From NCBI GenBank assembly GCA_051453625.1, contig JBOZIK010000001.1, positions 221,739,685 to 221,803,684 on the forward strand: 64,000 bases of DNA. The letters run 5' to 3'. Both the position numbers and the translations under genes were made by a program. This stretch comes from Welwitschia mirabilis. Its lineage: Eukaryota > Gnetophyta > Gnetopsida > Welwitschiales. Positions 47,816 through 60,350 of this stretch are shown here, in pieces; position 1 is the first letter of the stretch, and every line of letters starts with the position of its first letter. The notes under the pieces were generated by a model that was given only the letters and a program-made list of their open reading frames with translations, made no database searches and was not told the origin of the DNA.

Positions 47816-48673
47816 AATACTAAAATCTCCTAAATTTGTTAATTTCTCTAACTGATTCTTTAATTTTTGACAATATTCATCTTTGTTTTGAACGTTTACG
47901 ATAATAACAGGTATCTAACTTTGAATTTTCATAATTATTTTAAGATAGTCGCGTCTACTAAGATAATTTACAACTTTATTCCCTTACCCTTATGGTATAC
48001 AATTTTAAGATCAAAATTACACAGAAATTTCATCCTTCTTCTTTGCTTAAGGTTTAAGTTTGATTAGGTAAAAATGTATTTTAAACTCTTATGATCAATT
48101 CAAACTTAAAATTTAATACATATAGATAATGCTTCCATAACTTTAAAGCAAATATTATTGTAGCTAATTCAAGATTATCAATAGAATATTTTCTCTTATG
48201 TATATTAAGTTACCTTGATCCATAAGCTATTACTCTTTTATCTTATTCAACAACATCTCCAAGATCCTCTACTGATGCATTAGTGTAAACTAAAAAGTTC
48301 TTAGAATTATTTGGCATTGCTAACACTGGAGCACTAGTTAAACACTCTTTAATACTATCAAAGGATTGTTGATATTTTTTTGTCACTGAATTTCTTTATT
48401 TTTCCTTAAGGTATTTGTTAGAGTAGAAGCTATCTTAGAGAAGTTGAAGATGAATTAATGATAATACCTAGTAAGACCAAGAAAGCTTCTAACTTCAGTA
48501 ATAGTTGTAGGTGCTAGTCATTTTATAATTTTCTTAACTTTATCTAGATTAACTGAAATACCTTTATTAGATACTACATGACCAAAGAATTGAATGAATT
48601 CCTTCTAGAAAGATCATTTTTCCATGTTAGCATATAGTCAATGATTTCTTAAAGTATCCAATACTATTCTCAA
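47816..48673 (-). pseudogene. Chromovirus-like RNase H (with start of a gap-flank duplicate)
   Basis: The minus strand reads FLVYTNASVEDLGDVVE, RVIAYGSR*LNIHKRKYS and NLELATIIFALKLWKHYL, the standard gypsy RNase H with its first catalytic Asp changed in context (YTNAS for YTDAS). The first five bases (AATAC) are the duplicated target of the nested element. The region 48219-48673 is repeated after the gap 48674-48773. Confidence 0.85.
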
Positions 48674-48773
48674 NNNNNNNNNNNNNNNNNNNNNNNNNNN
48701 NNNNNNNNNNNNNNNNNNNNNNNNNNNNNNNNNNNNNNNNNNNNNNNNNNNNNNNNNNNNNNNNNNNNNNNNN

Positions 48774-50030
48774 ATCCATAAGCTATTACTCTTTTATCTT
48801 ATTCAAGAACATCTCCAAGATCCTCTAATGATGCATTAGTGTAAACTAAAAAGTTCTTAGAATTATCTGGCATTGCTAACACTGGAGCACTAGTTAAACA
48901 CTCTTTAATACTATCAAAGGATTATTGATTTTTTTTGTCACTGAAATTCTTTATTTTTTCTTAAGATATTTGTTAGAGTAGAATCTATCTTAGAGAAGTT
49001 GAAGATGAATTAATAATAATACCTAGTAAGACCAAGAAAGCTTCTAACTTCAGTAATAGTTATAGGTGCTAGCAATTTTATAATTTTCTTAACTTTATCT
49101 AGATTAACTGAAATATCTTTATTATATACTACATAACCAAAGAATTGAATGGATTCCTTCTAGAAAGATCATTTTTCCATGTTACCATATAATCAATGAT
49201 TTCTTAAAGTATCCAAGACTATTCTCAAGCGTTTCTTATTTTTCTCATATGGCTTAAAATACATGAGAGTGTCATCAATGAACACAATTATAAAGGAGTT
49301 AAGATATGTTTGGAAGATGTGATTCATAAGGCTTATGAATATTGCAGAGGCATTAGTTAAACCAAAAGGCATGACAATGAACTCATAATACTCATAATAA
49401 ATTTTGAAATCTATTTTATGGATATCTTCNNNNNNNNNNNNNNNNNNNNNNNNNNNNNNNNNNNNNNNNNNNNNNNNNNNNNNNNNNNNNNNNNNNNNNN
49501 NNNNNNNNNNNNNNNNNNNNNNNNNNNNNGATTTCTTAAAGTATCCAATACTATTCTCAAGTATTTCTTATTTTTCTTATATGGCTTAAAATACATGAGA
49601 GTATCATCAATGAACACAATTATAAAGGAGTTAAGATATGTTTGGAAGATGTGATTCATAAGGCTTATGAATACTTTAGAGGCATTAGTTAAACCAAGAG
49701 GCATGACAATGAACTCATAATACCCATAGTGAATTCTGAAATCTATTTTATGGATATCTTCTTCCTTACTACAAACTTGNNNNNNNNNNNATTTTAAATC
49801 AACTTTGGAAAATACCTTGGCTTCCTTAAGTTGGTCAAAAATGTCATCTACTCTTGGTAATGCATAATTATTCTTAATTATAACTTTATTTATGTATCTA
49901 TAATCAATGCATAACCTAAGAATTCCATTCTTTTTCTTTACAGATAACACTGGTGCACCTCATTGTAATAAACTAAGATGAATAAAACCTTTTTATAGAA
50001 GTTTTTAAGCCAAATTTTTAATTCTTTCAT
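48774..50030 (-). pseudogene. Chromovirus-like reverse transcriptase
   Basis: The minus-strand frame 49950-49411 reads [45 protein letters not shown], then HYGYYEFIVMPLGLTNASKV and FIDDTLMY. The catalytic Asp pair is kept (FIDD at about 49611-49600) and the D of SKVDLK is present. This is the best-preserved coding part of the element. Gaps 49430-49529 (repeated flanks) and 49780-49790 break it. Confidence 0.9.
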
Positions 50031-50239
50031 TTCTATGAGAGACATTCTATTAGATGCCTTGGAAATAGGTTGAGTTTCTAGAATTAAATCAACAGCAAAC
50101 TTAACTTCTTAAATAGGTGACATTCCTAGCAGTTCTGTNNNNNNNNNNNNNNNNNNNNNNNNNNNNNNNNNNNNNNNNNNNNNNNNNNNNNNNNNNNNNN
50201 NNNNNNNNNNNNNNNNNNNNNNNNNNNNNNNNNNNNNNC

Positions 50240-51420
50240 TTCTTATATAGGTGACATTCCTAGCAGTTCTGTTGTAAATACATTAAGATAATCTTAGATT
50301 ATTGGTACATTCCCCTCTAAAGTTCTTCCTTCCTTTATATTAATTAATTTCAAATAAATCATGTAAACTAATGATCCCTTCTTAATCTCCCTCTTTATAT
50401 GCTTAGCTTTAATCAAGTTATTCATAGCTGATTTAAATTAACCTTGAAATGTTATTCTTTTCCCATGATTTGTCATCTCTATTTAACAATTTTCATAATT
50501 TATAACTACCTTATTTTGCATTAAGCAATTCATGCCTAAAACAATATCATATATTCCTAGATTGATAATAATTAATTGAATCTAAATATATCCCCCACTT
50601 ATAGATAAAGTACAATTTTGAGCTTGATGATTAGCCTTAGCTAGGAATACATTTGCAAGCTCTATGCATTCCTCAATTGAAGTACAAGATAATTTTTCTC
50701 TTAGAACAACTCTAGGGAATATAAACCAATGATTTGCTCCATAATCAAATAAAANNNNNNNNNNNNNNNNNNNNNNNNNNNNNNNNNNNNNNNNNNNNNN
50801 NNNNNNNNNNNNNNNNNNNNNNNNNNNNNNNNNNNNNNNNNNNNNNNNNNNNNNNNNNNNNNNNNNNNNNNNNNNNNNNNNNNNNNNNNNNNNNNNNNNN
50901 NNNNNNNNNNNNNNNNNNNNNNNNNNNNNNNNNNNNNNNNNNNNNNNNNNNNNNNNNNNNNNNNNNNNNNTTATATGCTTAGCTTTAATCAAGTTATTCA
51001 TAGCTGTTTTAAATTAACCTTAAAATGTTATTCTTTTCCCATGATTTGTCATCTCTATTTAATACTTTTCACAATTTATAACTACCTTATTTTACATTAA
51101 GCAATTCATGCCTAAAACAATATCATATATTCCTAGATTGATAACAATTAATTGAATCTAAAAATATCCCCCACTTATAGATAAAGTACAATTTTGAACC
51201 TGATGATTAGCCTTAGCTATGAATACATTTCCAAGCTCTATGCATTCTTCAATTGAAGTACAAGATAATTTTTCTCTTAGAACAACTCTAGAGGATATAA
51301 ACCAATGAGTTGCTCCATAATCAAATAAAATAATTATTTCTTTATTATTAAGTAAAGTTTTACCTTCTATGACTAAGCTCTGAAATTATACCCCTTGATT
51401 ATCTATTACTTCTCGAAGTT
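50240..51420 (-). pseudogene. Chromovirus-like protease region
   Basis: The minus strand reads LFDYGANHWFIFP at about 50750-50710 and again at 51330-51290, corresponding to the DTGA(T/S)HSFI protease active site with Thr changed to Tyr in the first copy. The second copy follows a 216-N gap (50755-50970) with repeated flanks. The frame also shows LTRAN-like linker residues (ELANVFLAKA). Confidence 0.75.
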
Positions 51421-51479
51421 ATTCAATTGTTTGTTAAATAGTGTGTGATACTTGAGAATTTTCTAATTGTTGTCTAGAC

Positions 51480-53080
51480 TGGTTCTTAGTAAGTAATGAA
51501 CATTTTTTAACCCTATGGTTTTATTTACAATTAAAGCATTGAAAGCCATTATCAGACTAAATGTAATAATGACTTTAGCTCAGATTCTGCTTAAAATTAG
51601 ATCTTTGTGGTTGATTGCTTATATGACTCTAACTGGGAATATTCTAATTCCTCTTAAATGATGCATGCCTGTTTTTTTTGAAATTCCTATTTTTGCTATT
51701 CTTATTAGAAAAATTACCCCTATTGACATTCCAAGTCTTATTATGATAAGACACAGGTGATTGATTTCTCTTAAAGCTAAAACCCTTAGGAGGAATTTGT
51801 TTCTTATTTCTTATTGTCTTTGTCAATTTTGCTCTTCTATTTTTGCTTTTTCTATAGCCTTAGCTNNNNNNNNNNAAAGTTGTAGGTTGTACCATAGATA
51901 TTTTAGCAACAATTAAAGGAAGCATACTATTAATGAAAAGATTTGCTTTGGCTTCTTCATCAAGATGCATATGTAATACATATCTTAATAGTTCCACAAA
52001 TACATATTCATAAGAAGCTATGGTCACATTAGGTGCTTACCTAAAATTATAGAATTTGAGAATCTTTTGTTGAATGTAGAACTTGGTGATATACTTTTAT
52101 TTAAATATGTGCTCAAACTCTCCCCANNNNNNNNNNNNNNNNNNNNNNNNNNNNNNNNNNNNNNNNNNNNNNNNNNNNNNNNNNNNNNNNNNNNNNNNNN
52201 NNNNNNNNNNNNNNNNNNNNNNNNNNGGAAGTATACTATTAATGAAAAGATTTGCTTTGTCTTCTTCATCAAGATGCATATGTAATACATATCTTAATAG
52301 TTCCATAAATACACATCCATAAGAAGCTATGGTCACATTAGGTGTTTGCCTAAAATTATAGAATTTGATAACCTTTTGATGAATGTAGAACTTAGTGATA
52401 TACTTTTATTTAAATATTTCCTCAAACTCTTCCCATGAAAGTTCCACCTCATTTAACTTTGTCATATCTATTTTTCACCATAAGTTAGCTTCTTCTTGTA
52501 ACATGTAGATAGCTAAAGAAGCCTTTTTATATTCATCACATTCTAAGATGCCTATAACCTTTTTGACATCACTTAGCCATGCTTCTACTTTTGATGGATC
52601 TGAACCTCCTTTGAACTTCGATTGATTTAACTTGATAAATATTTGTGTTGACTTTCTCATATCCACATCCTTGTTAGGTTGATTAGTACCACTGTTTATT
52701 TATGGGGTTTGACTTTGATTTACCATTTGTGATAGATATTACATAAATGCACTTATTAATTCCTCTGTATTAAGAGTAATAGGAGGTTAATTTCNNNNNN
52801 NNNNNNNNNNNNNNNNNNNNNNNNNNNNNNNNNNNNNNNNNNNNNNNNNNNNNNNNNNNNNNNNNNNNNNNNNNNNNNNNNNNNNNNNNNNNNNTACCAC
52901 TGTTTATTTATGGGGTTTGACCTTGATTTACCATTTATGATAGATATTACATAAATGCACTTATTAATTCCTCTGTATTAAGAGTAATAGGAGGTTAATT
53001 TCCATCATTATGTTGTTGATTAGCCCTTGAGTTATTTTGATATTAACTAGTTGATGCAATTGAATTAGCCTTAAAACTTA
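51480..53080 (-). pseudogene. Chromovirus-like gag with degraded zinc knuckle
   Basis: The minus-strand frame at 52666-52475 reads FIKLNQSKFKGGSDPSKVEA, WLSDVKKVIGIL and IYMLQEEANLW, the conserved retrotrans_gag core. A CFNCK*NHRVKKC motif at about 51545-51507 is a CCHC knuckle with one residue missing and a stop. Gaps at 51866-51875, 52127-52226 and 52795-52894, the last two with repeated flanks, confuse the length. Gag would package the RNA; this copy is broken. Confidence 0.8.
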
Positions 53081-53752
53081 GTTGACGATGATGAACCATA
53101 TGGAAGGAGTAAAAATTATTATCAAATTTTATTGATAATAGGATAAATATTAGATTGAAAGTTAGAGTTTATATGTTCTTAATAAAGATTCTATTATGAC
53201 CATTAGGTAATTAATTTAAATTAAATGATAAAATTAATTTCTTTTCCTCACTCATAAAGGGATTTGTTCTATTTAATATTACTTAAGAATTAGAACTAGC
53301 ATGGATCTAATTAACTTAATGATTATTTCAAGATTAACATTATCATAGGTATAATTAACTTTATGGTAATTTATCATTATGATTTTTATAGATATAATTA
53401 TTTAGTAACTAAAATTATCATAAACATAATTACTACATAGCCATTAAGCTAATCATGGGTGTAATTTAGTTAATCATTTATGGGTTAGGACCATCATTAA
53501 ATTCATGATTATTTAAGAATTAGGGTTATTGTATATAATTAATTTCATTTTTGATTAGGAAATAAGAATTAATTTAATTATAACTGACTTCAAAAAGATT
53601 CACAAAATAGGATTATGATAGGTGTAATTTACTTTATGATTATTGGTTAAATAAGGTAACTATAAATATAATTAATTTTTCTAGTTAATTAGTAATTAAC
53701 TTTAGAATGGATGTAATCAAATTTAACATAGACATAATATAAGTTAACCTAA
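53081..53752 (-). repeat. Untranslated leader with degenerate internal repeats
   Basis: Phrases such as ATAGGTGTAATTTACTTTATGATTATT recur in shifted forms at about 53346, 53386, 53424, 53450 and 53606, giving a degenerate tandem pattern of roughly 40-60 bp. There is no open frame. Confidence 0.45.
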
Positions 53753-53764
53753 GATCTAATACCA
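53753..53764 (-). promoter_or_regulatory. Primer-binding site of the chromovirus-like element
   Basis: The minus strand reads TGGTATTAGATC, three bases inside the 5' LTR end (ACA-TAA-TGG). It differs by two C/G to T/A-type changes from TGGTATCAGAGC (initiator tRNA-Met). Confidence 0.8.
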
Positions 53765-54132
53765 TTATGTAACATCCTAACTTTAATTACCCTAATTAAC
53801 CATTTTTTTAGCATTATTAACTAACATGCATAACATAATCTAGGATCAAATTCTATTTAGACTCTGTTAACACGTTATAATATTTAAAATAATTAGATAA
53901 TTATTACTTAGTTATAGACCCTTTTGGTTTGCATACAATAACGATGTCAAAATTATGTCCTATATTTATTTCTAACTTTATTTTCATCATATAAAAATCT
54001 TGTATAAAGTTGATTGGCTGTTATCTTATTATCACATATAATGGATAAGTTATAGGATAGTGCTTAACAAATATAATAGGATGTTTCATCTCTTATTAAT
54101 GGCATTCTAACTCGATATCTAGCCATCCTCTG

Positions 54133-54877
54133 NNNNNNNNNNNNNNNNNNNNNNNNNNNNNNNNNNNNNNNNNNNNNNNNNNNNNNNNNNNNNNNNNNNN
54201 NNNNNNNNNNNNNNNNNNNNNNNNNNNNNNNNNNNNNNNNNNNNNNNNNNNNNNNNNNNNNNNNNNNNNNNNNNNNNNNNNNNNNNNNNNNNNNNNNNNN
54301 NNNNNNNNNNNNNNNNNNNNNNNNNNNNNNNNNNNNNNNNNNNNNNNNNNNNNNNNNNNNNNNNNNNNNNNNNNNNNNNNNNNNNNNNNNNNNNNNNNNN
54401 NNNNNNNNNNNNNNNNNNNNNNNNNNNNNNNNNNNNNNNNNNNNNNNNNNNNNNNNNNNNNNNNNNNNNNNNNNNNNNNNNNNNNNNNNNNNNNNNNNNN
54501 NNNNNNNNNNNNNNNNNNNNNNNNNNNNNNNNNNNNNNNNNNNNNNNNNNNNNNNNNNNNNNNNNNNNNNNNNNNNNNNNNNNNNNNNNNNNNNNNNNNN
54601 NNNNNNNNNNNNNNNNNNNNNNNNNNNNNNNNNNNNNNNNNNNNNNNNNNNNNNNNNNNNNNNNNNNNNNNNNNNNNNNNNNNNNNNNNNNNNNNNNNNN
54701 NNNNNNNNNNNNNNNNNNNNNNNNNNNNNNNNNNNNNNNNNNNNNNNNNNNNNNNNNNNNNNNNNNNNNNNNNNNNNNNNNNNNNNNNNNNNNNNNNNNN
54801 NNNNNNNNNNNNNNNNNNNNNNNNNNNNNNNNNNNNNNNNNNNNNNNNNNNNNNNNNNNNNNNNNNNNNNNNNNNNN
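54133..54877. other. 745-N assembly gap within the 5' LTR
   Basis: Comparison with 35390-36100 of the other LTR suggests the missing part is LTR sequence with no gene. Confidence 0.8.
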
Positions 54878-57854
54878 TATACAAACATGGCTAGGCTTAA
54901 CTTCATAGGCTTAGACTTCATTTTGATATACTTTTAATACAGGTGATAGATGATACGTGAGGTGGATGCATGCTTATAAGTGACCCCCAATTCCTTGAAG
55001 CATTGTAAGATGGTGTAGCATAATCCTTTGATACCAAGAACTTGAGATATTAAATTAGAGTTAGTCCATGCATGAGTAGGATAGAATAGTGATGATCAAA
55101 TCCACTTCCAGAAGGGTTTGAAAAATAAAAGTACAATGCAATTTACATTAGTGATGAAATCCAAGCATGGGGATGAATAACTATGGAGATTATCTTAGTT
55201 TATTGAATGAATACACCATACAAATGCAAGCATATAATATGTGGACATTTAATGGATTATTTATGTAGAAAAAATAATTCTAATCATCATTAGATTTATT
55301 TTAAGAAAACAATCATACAAGGAAAAAAAATCAAATGTATAAGCATCTTTTTAGTTTTTCATAAAGGAAAATAATATATTTTCAAAGTATAGTAATGAAA
55401 ATAAATGAAATAAAACATTTCTTCATTTTTCTATATTATAGTAATTCTTTCAAGTAAGACAAATTAATACATACAAGTTCTATTATAAAAACATGCTCCA
55501 TTTATGAAACTAAGACAACTTGAAACCCCCCTTTATTATTTTTAACTATCTATATTAAAATAAAGTTAGGTAAAATATATGCATATTTTATTAAAAAATT
55601 TTTAAAAAATCTAATTTATTGGGCTACACATCTCTAAAGTTACTAAGTAGATATCCTTACTATTCATGCATGAAAGGAAAGAATAAAAGCCTAAATTTTA
55701 ATAAATAGTATATAAAAAATATAGAAAAATAAACATAAATTAATTATAAATTATATATAATATGTAAAACAAGTTGGTACTTGCATTATATAATTTTCTA
55801 TAATTACTAAAATTAATTACAAATTTTATTAGCTTTTAGAAGACATTAAAACTAAAAATTTATATTAATTATCTAAAACTGTAAAAATAAATACACTTAA
55901 CTACCTTAAACTAAACTCATTATACTATCCCTAAAAATGANNNNNNNNNNTTTTGAAAAGCTTATTCAATTCTCTACAAGTTAGACTACTAAATGTTTAG
56001 CTAGAGTGCTCTATAAATTATGAAAAATAAAATTTTTTTTACTATTTTTTGCTTGTAAATTTTGAGATATTTTTATAACATAAATTTTAAAAATTATTTT
56101 AACTTATAAAATTAGTATTTTAAAATTTCAAATTCATAATATGATTCTAGATGTACAGAAAACTTTTATGAAATTTTACTTATTATTAAATGAGTTATAA
56201 CTTTCTTAATTTACTTAGCTTAAAAAAATAATAAAGGATAAACTTTAACTAAACTAAGAAAAAGGGAACTCATACTAATTTATAGAAATAAAATCAAATA
56301 AATTGCCTATGAATTTATATTCTAAATAAATAAAAAATAATTATAATTAAGATAAACTTAATTTATTATAATAAATAATGCATCAATACCATGAGCCTTA
56401 GGATTTTTTGAGAAGGATTACGTGGCCTAAATAGATTCTTGAGGATCAGACTTGTTCACCCTACTAAGAATCTAATGTAAATCTGATGTAAAATGAATTT
56501 AAATAATAACACAATGCAATACAACATGGGTATCGAAATCATAATAAACCCCTTGGTCACTTGGCCCAAGTATCCATTAAACACATAGAAGCTAAGAATG
56601 TTAAGAGGTTCCTCAACTCTATTCCTTATCTTAGTCTATGCAAATGAAATGGAAGAAAATNNNNNNNNNNNNNNNNNNNNNNNNNNNNNNNNNNNNNNNN
56701 NNNNNNNNNNNNNNNNNNNNNNNNNNNNNNNNNNNNNNNNNNNNNNNNNNNNNNNNNNNNNNNNNNNNNNNNNNNNNNNNNNNNNNNNNNNNNNNNNNNN
56801 NNNNNNNNNNNNNNNNNNNNNNNNNNNNNNNNNNNNNNNNNNNNNNNNNNNNNNNNNGAGAAAGTGCTAAGCTCCAATATCCTATATCCAAGCTTTTAAG
56901 CTTCAACTCCACACTTAAGAAGAAGAAGGATTGAAAAAAAAAATTTGGTAGCTTAAACTTACTTAAAGAATACTAGTTTGAGAAAAAGGGAGAGGGTTGT
57001 ATTTATAGATAAATGGTATATTAAAGGTCCTTGATATAATTGGTTAAAGATCATCTATATCATTTTATCCATAAGATAAGAAAATCTCTTTTACTTGATA
57101 AGATTATCAATGAGAAGTTGAATAGAATTGTGTAAAAGTGGCATTGACATATAAATGACAATGATAAGATTGATCAATGACAAGCTAGATGGACTTTATG
57201 TAAAAGTGATTTAGACATGTAAATGATAATAATAAGATTGATTAATGATAAGTTAGATGAGCTAGTATAGAAGTGACATTGGTAAGATTAATTAATGAGA
57301 AATTGTAAGATCTTGTATAAGATATAAAATTAATGTATGAATGACAAAAGAAATCTTATTTATGACTCATGCACCTAATTTNNNNNNNNNNNNNNNNNNN
57401 NNNNNNNNNNNNNNNNNNNNNNNNNNNNNNNNNNNNNNNNNNNNNNNNNNNNNNNNNNNNNNNNNNNNNNNNNNNNNNNNNAATTGATTTGGACATGTAA
57501 ATGATAATGATAAGATTTATTAATAATAAGTTAGATGAGCTAGTATAGAAGTGACATTGGTAAGATTAATTAATGAGAAATTATAAGATCTTATATAAGA
57601 TATAAAATTAATGTATGAATGACAAAAGAAATCTTATTTATAACTCATGCACCTAATTTGGGTGAGTAATCTTCTTATTTTAATTAACAAGATTAATTAC
57701 ATGCACCATTTCCTCATGTTAGTTCCTTCTTAGTCCTTGATAGTCTCATAATTAACCCAAAACATATTTAAAATGCATTGGAATAATAAATGTACCAATT
57801 TCAAAATTGTCATATGACACAATAAGAGAAATAACATTTTATGCATAAAGTACT

Positions 57855-58454
57855 NNNNNNNNNNNNNNNNNNNNNNNNNNNNNNNNNNNNNNNNNNNNNN
57901 NNNNNNNNNNNNNNNNNNNNNNNNNNNNNNNNNNNNNNNNNNNNNNNNNNNNNNNNNNNNNNNNNNNNNNNNNNNNNNNNNNNNNNNNNNNNNNNNNNNN
58001 NNNNNNNNNNNNNNNNNNNNNNNNNNNNNNNNNNNNNNNNNNNNNNNNNNNNNNNNNNNNNNNNNNNNNNNNNNNNNNNNNNNNNNNNNNNNNNNNNNNN
58101 NNNNNNNNNNNNNNNNNNNNNNNNNNNNNNNNNNNNNNNNNNNNNNNNNNNNNNNNNNNNNNNNNNNNNNNNNNNNNNNNNNNNNNNNNNNNNNNNNNNN
58201 NNNNNNNNNNNNNNNNNNNNNNNNNNNNNNNNNNNNNNNNNNNNNNNNNNNNNNNNNNNNNNNNNNNNNNNNNNNNNNNNNNNNNNNNNNNNNNNNNNNN
58301 NNNNNNNNNNNNNNNNNNNNNNNNNNNNNNNNNNNNNNNNNNNNNNNNNNNNNNNNNNNNNNNNNNNNNNNNNNNNNNNNNNNNNNNNNNNNNNNNNNNN
58401 NNNNNNNNNNNNNNNNNNNNNNNNNNNNNNNNNNNNNNNNNNNNNNNNNNNNNN
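57855..58454. other. 600-N assembly gap within the 5' LTR
   Basis: The flanks align to about 39435 and 39630 of the other LTR, where only about 200 bp lie between them, so the gap size is probably overestimated. Confidence 0.6.
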
Positions 58455-58951
58455 TAATGGGATGTAAGAAAATGTCATAATTAAATATAATAAGTATCAT
58501 AGTTTAACATAGTACTCTTACTTATTATTCTTTCTATTTTACTAAGTAACTTTAGCTTATTTTAAAACTTAAATAAGATACATGAATAAATGTTTCAATC
58601 AAATATGTTACATGCCCCTTTCTTGTAGACATTATTTTACATTTTCTCATGGATTTTTCAATTTAACCATGAAAATGACTTGCCTAATTATAAATAAGTT
58701 TATTTAGTATCAAAATTCTTATAATTACTATTGTGACTTAAAATAATAAAATTTCCCAAAGATAAAATTAAATAATAAAGTAACCTTATGAGTATATATA
58801 ATGTTTGACATATAATACATTATTGATTGTAGTGCTACACATAGATTCTCACTAAAAAAAAGGATTTCCATTAAAATTGATATCAAAATATATTACATAG
58901 TTTAGAAACTCTTGTAATCATTAAGTAAAGTTTAGAAAATGGGTTATAACA

Positions 58952-58956
58952 ATATC
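58952..58956. other. Target-site duplication of the chromovirus, right copy (ATATC)
   Basis: ATATC directly after the terminal ATAACA, identical to 35015-35019. Confidence 0.8.
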
Positions 58957-59859
58957 TTATTACTTAGAGGCATCCTCCTCCAACTTGCAACTTACATAAC
59001 TGATTTTTGTTTAATCATTATAAGATTCCCTTAATTTCTAACTAATGAGTTCAATAGGATTCCTCATAAACTTGCTAACCACTCCCATTACATGAACAAT
59101 ATTTGTCCATGTATACACAAGGGCACATATAAATGATTTAACTATTAACTTATATGGAATTAATTCCATTCACTTCTTTCCTTTAAATATTGAGGGAAAT
59201 CATTCTTACTTAATTTAAAGTGATATGCCAATTGAGTACTGACATATGAGCATATACCATACTCAGCTTCTTTCAAAAGTTGTAGATATAATCTCCATGA
59301 TTAAGCTACATCATTTTATTTGTTGAGTTCATGATTATCTTCATCTAAGTAATTTTCCTGACTAGTTCTAAGTTCTTTATTTAAAGGACTAAGCCATTTC
59401 ATGATTATAGCATATAATTTCATCCTTATCACCTTTTCTTATAAAATAAAATATAATGATAGCATGATTAACTTACATCCCACTTAATGGATAAGTAAAC
59501 ATAATGGTCTATTTTGTATATGTTATATTGTTGCACTTTTATAAATGAGTTAAACTTCTTATACTGATATCTAGAGGGTTGTCAAATATCATAGAAACTT
59601 TCACTTAGCATCTAATAAAATCTTTTATGTGAATCATAGATATTTCTTCTTATTAATCCCCATCTAAGAAGGAAGTTTTAACATTTAATTACTTTAGTTT
59701 TAGAAACCAAACAACTAAAAACAAAGTAATTTTCATAGAAGATTGGTTAATAGCTATATAAAAATATTGGTGAAAACTATGGTTTACTTTCTATTAAAGT
59801 TCCTTTACAACAAGTCTTGCCTTTTGTTAAACTTCTTATACTAGTATCTAGAGAGTTGT
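58957..59859 (-). pseudogene. copia-B reverse transcriptase and start of RNase H
   Basis: The minus strand reads, in order, NFLLRWGLIRRNIYD (59670-59610, the AFLNGDLEEEIYM region), YQYKKFNSFI (59565-59535, the WYKKF region), STQLAYHFKLSKNDFPQYL (59245-59190) and VYTWTNIVHVMGVVSKFM (59120-59060, the YAMVCTRPDIAHAVGVVSR region). These are standard Ty1-copia blocks. The sequence stops at the chromovirus boundary and continues at 35014. The whole is dead from stops and shifts. Confidence 0.85.
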
Positions 59860-60350
59860 NNNNNNNNNNNNNNNNNNNNNNNNNNNNNNNNNNNNNNNNN
59901 NNNNNNNNNNNNNNNNNNNNNNNNNNNNNNNNNNNNNNNNNNNNNNNNNNNNNNNNNNNNNNNNNNNNNNNNNNNNNNNNNNNNNNNNNNNNNNNNNNNN
60001 NNNNNNNNNNNNNNNNNNNNNNNNNNNNNNNNNNNNNNNNNNNNNNNNNNNNNNNNNNNNNNNNNNNNNNNNNNNNNNNNNNNNNNNNNNNNNNNNNNNN
60101 NNNNNNNNNNNNNNNNNNNNNNNNNNNNNNNNNNNNNNNNNNNNNNNNNNNNNNNNNNNNNNNNNNNNNNNNNNNNNNNNNNNNNNNNNNNNNNNNNNNN
60201 NNNNNNNNNNNNNNNNNNNNNNNNNNNNNNNNNNNNNNNNNNNNNNNNNNNNNNNNNNNNNNNNNNNNNNNNNNNNNNNNNNNNNNNNNNNNNNNNNNNN
60301 NNNNNNNNNNNNNNNNNNNNNNNNNNNNNNNNNNNNNNNNNNNNNNNNNN
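59860..60350. other. 491-N assembly gap in copia-B reverse transcriptase
   Basis: Just before the gap, AAACTTCTTATACTAGTATCTAGAG repeats the text at 59548-59573, so part of the RT may be duplicated by assembly here. Confidence 0.8.

Larger units (their letters stand above)
35020..58951 (-). mobile_element. Full-length chromovirus-like Ty3/gypsy element (23.9 kb as assembled)
   Basis: Terminal TGTAACA and ATAACA ends (TG...CA on both strands), 5-bp target duplication ATATC, LTRs of about 5.2 kb each (with gaps), initiator tRNA-Met primer-binding site and polypurine tract are all present. The minus-strand order is gag, protease, reverse transcriptase, RNase H, integrase. The integrase is followed by a YIXDPSHVL region and a short chromodomain-like tail, which places it among chromoviruses of Tekay/Del or a related type. 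It sits inside copia-B and itself contains a nested LTR element at 42549-47815. The true length is uncertain because several gaps have repeated flanks. Confidence 0.85.
53768..58951 (-). repeat. 5' LTR of the chromovirus-like element
   Basis: It is collinear with 35020-40294. On the minus strand it starts TGTTATAACCC (58951) and ends GGATGTTACA (53768). A TATA box is at 57007-57000 in the same place as in the other LTR (GGAGAGGG next to TATTTATAGATAA). It includes N gaps at 54133-54877, 55941-55950, 56661-56857, 57382-57481 and 57855-58454. Confidence 0.85.
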
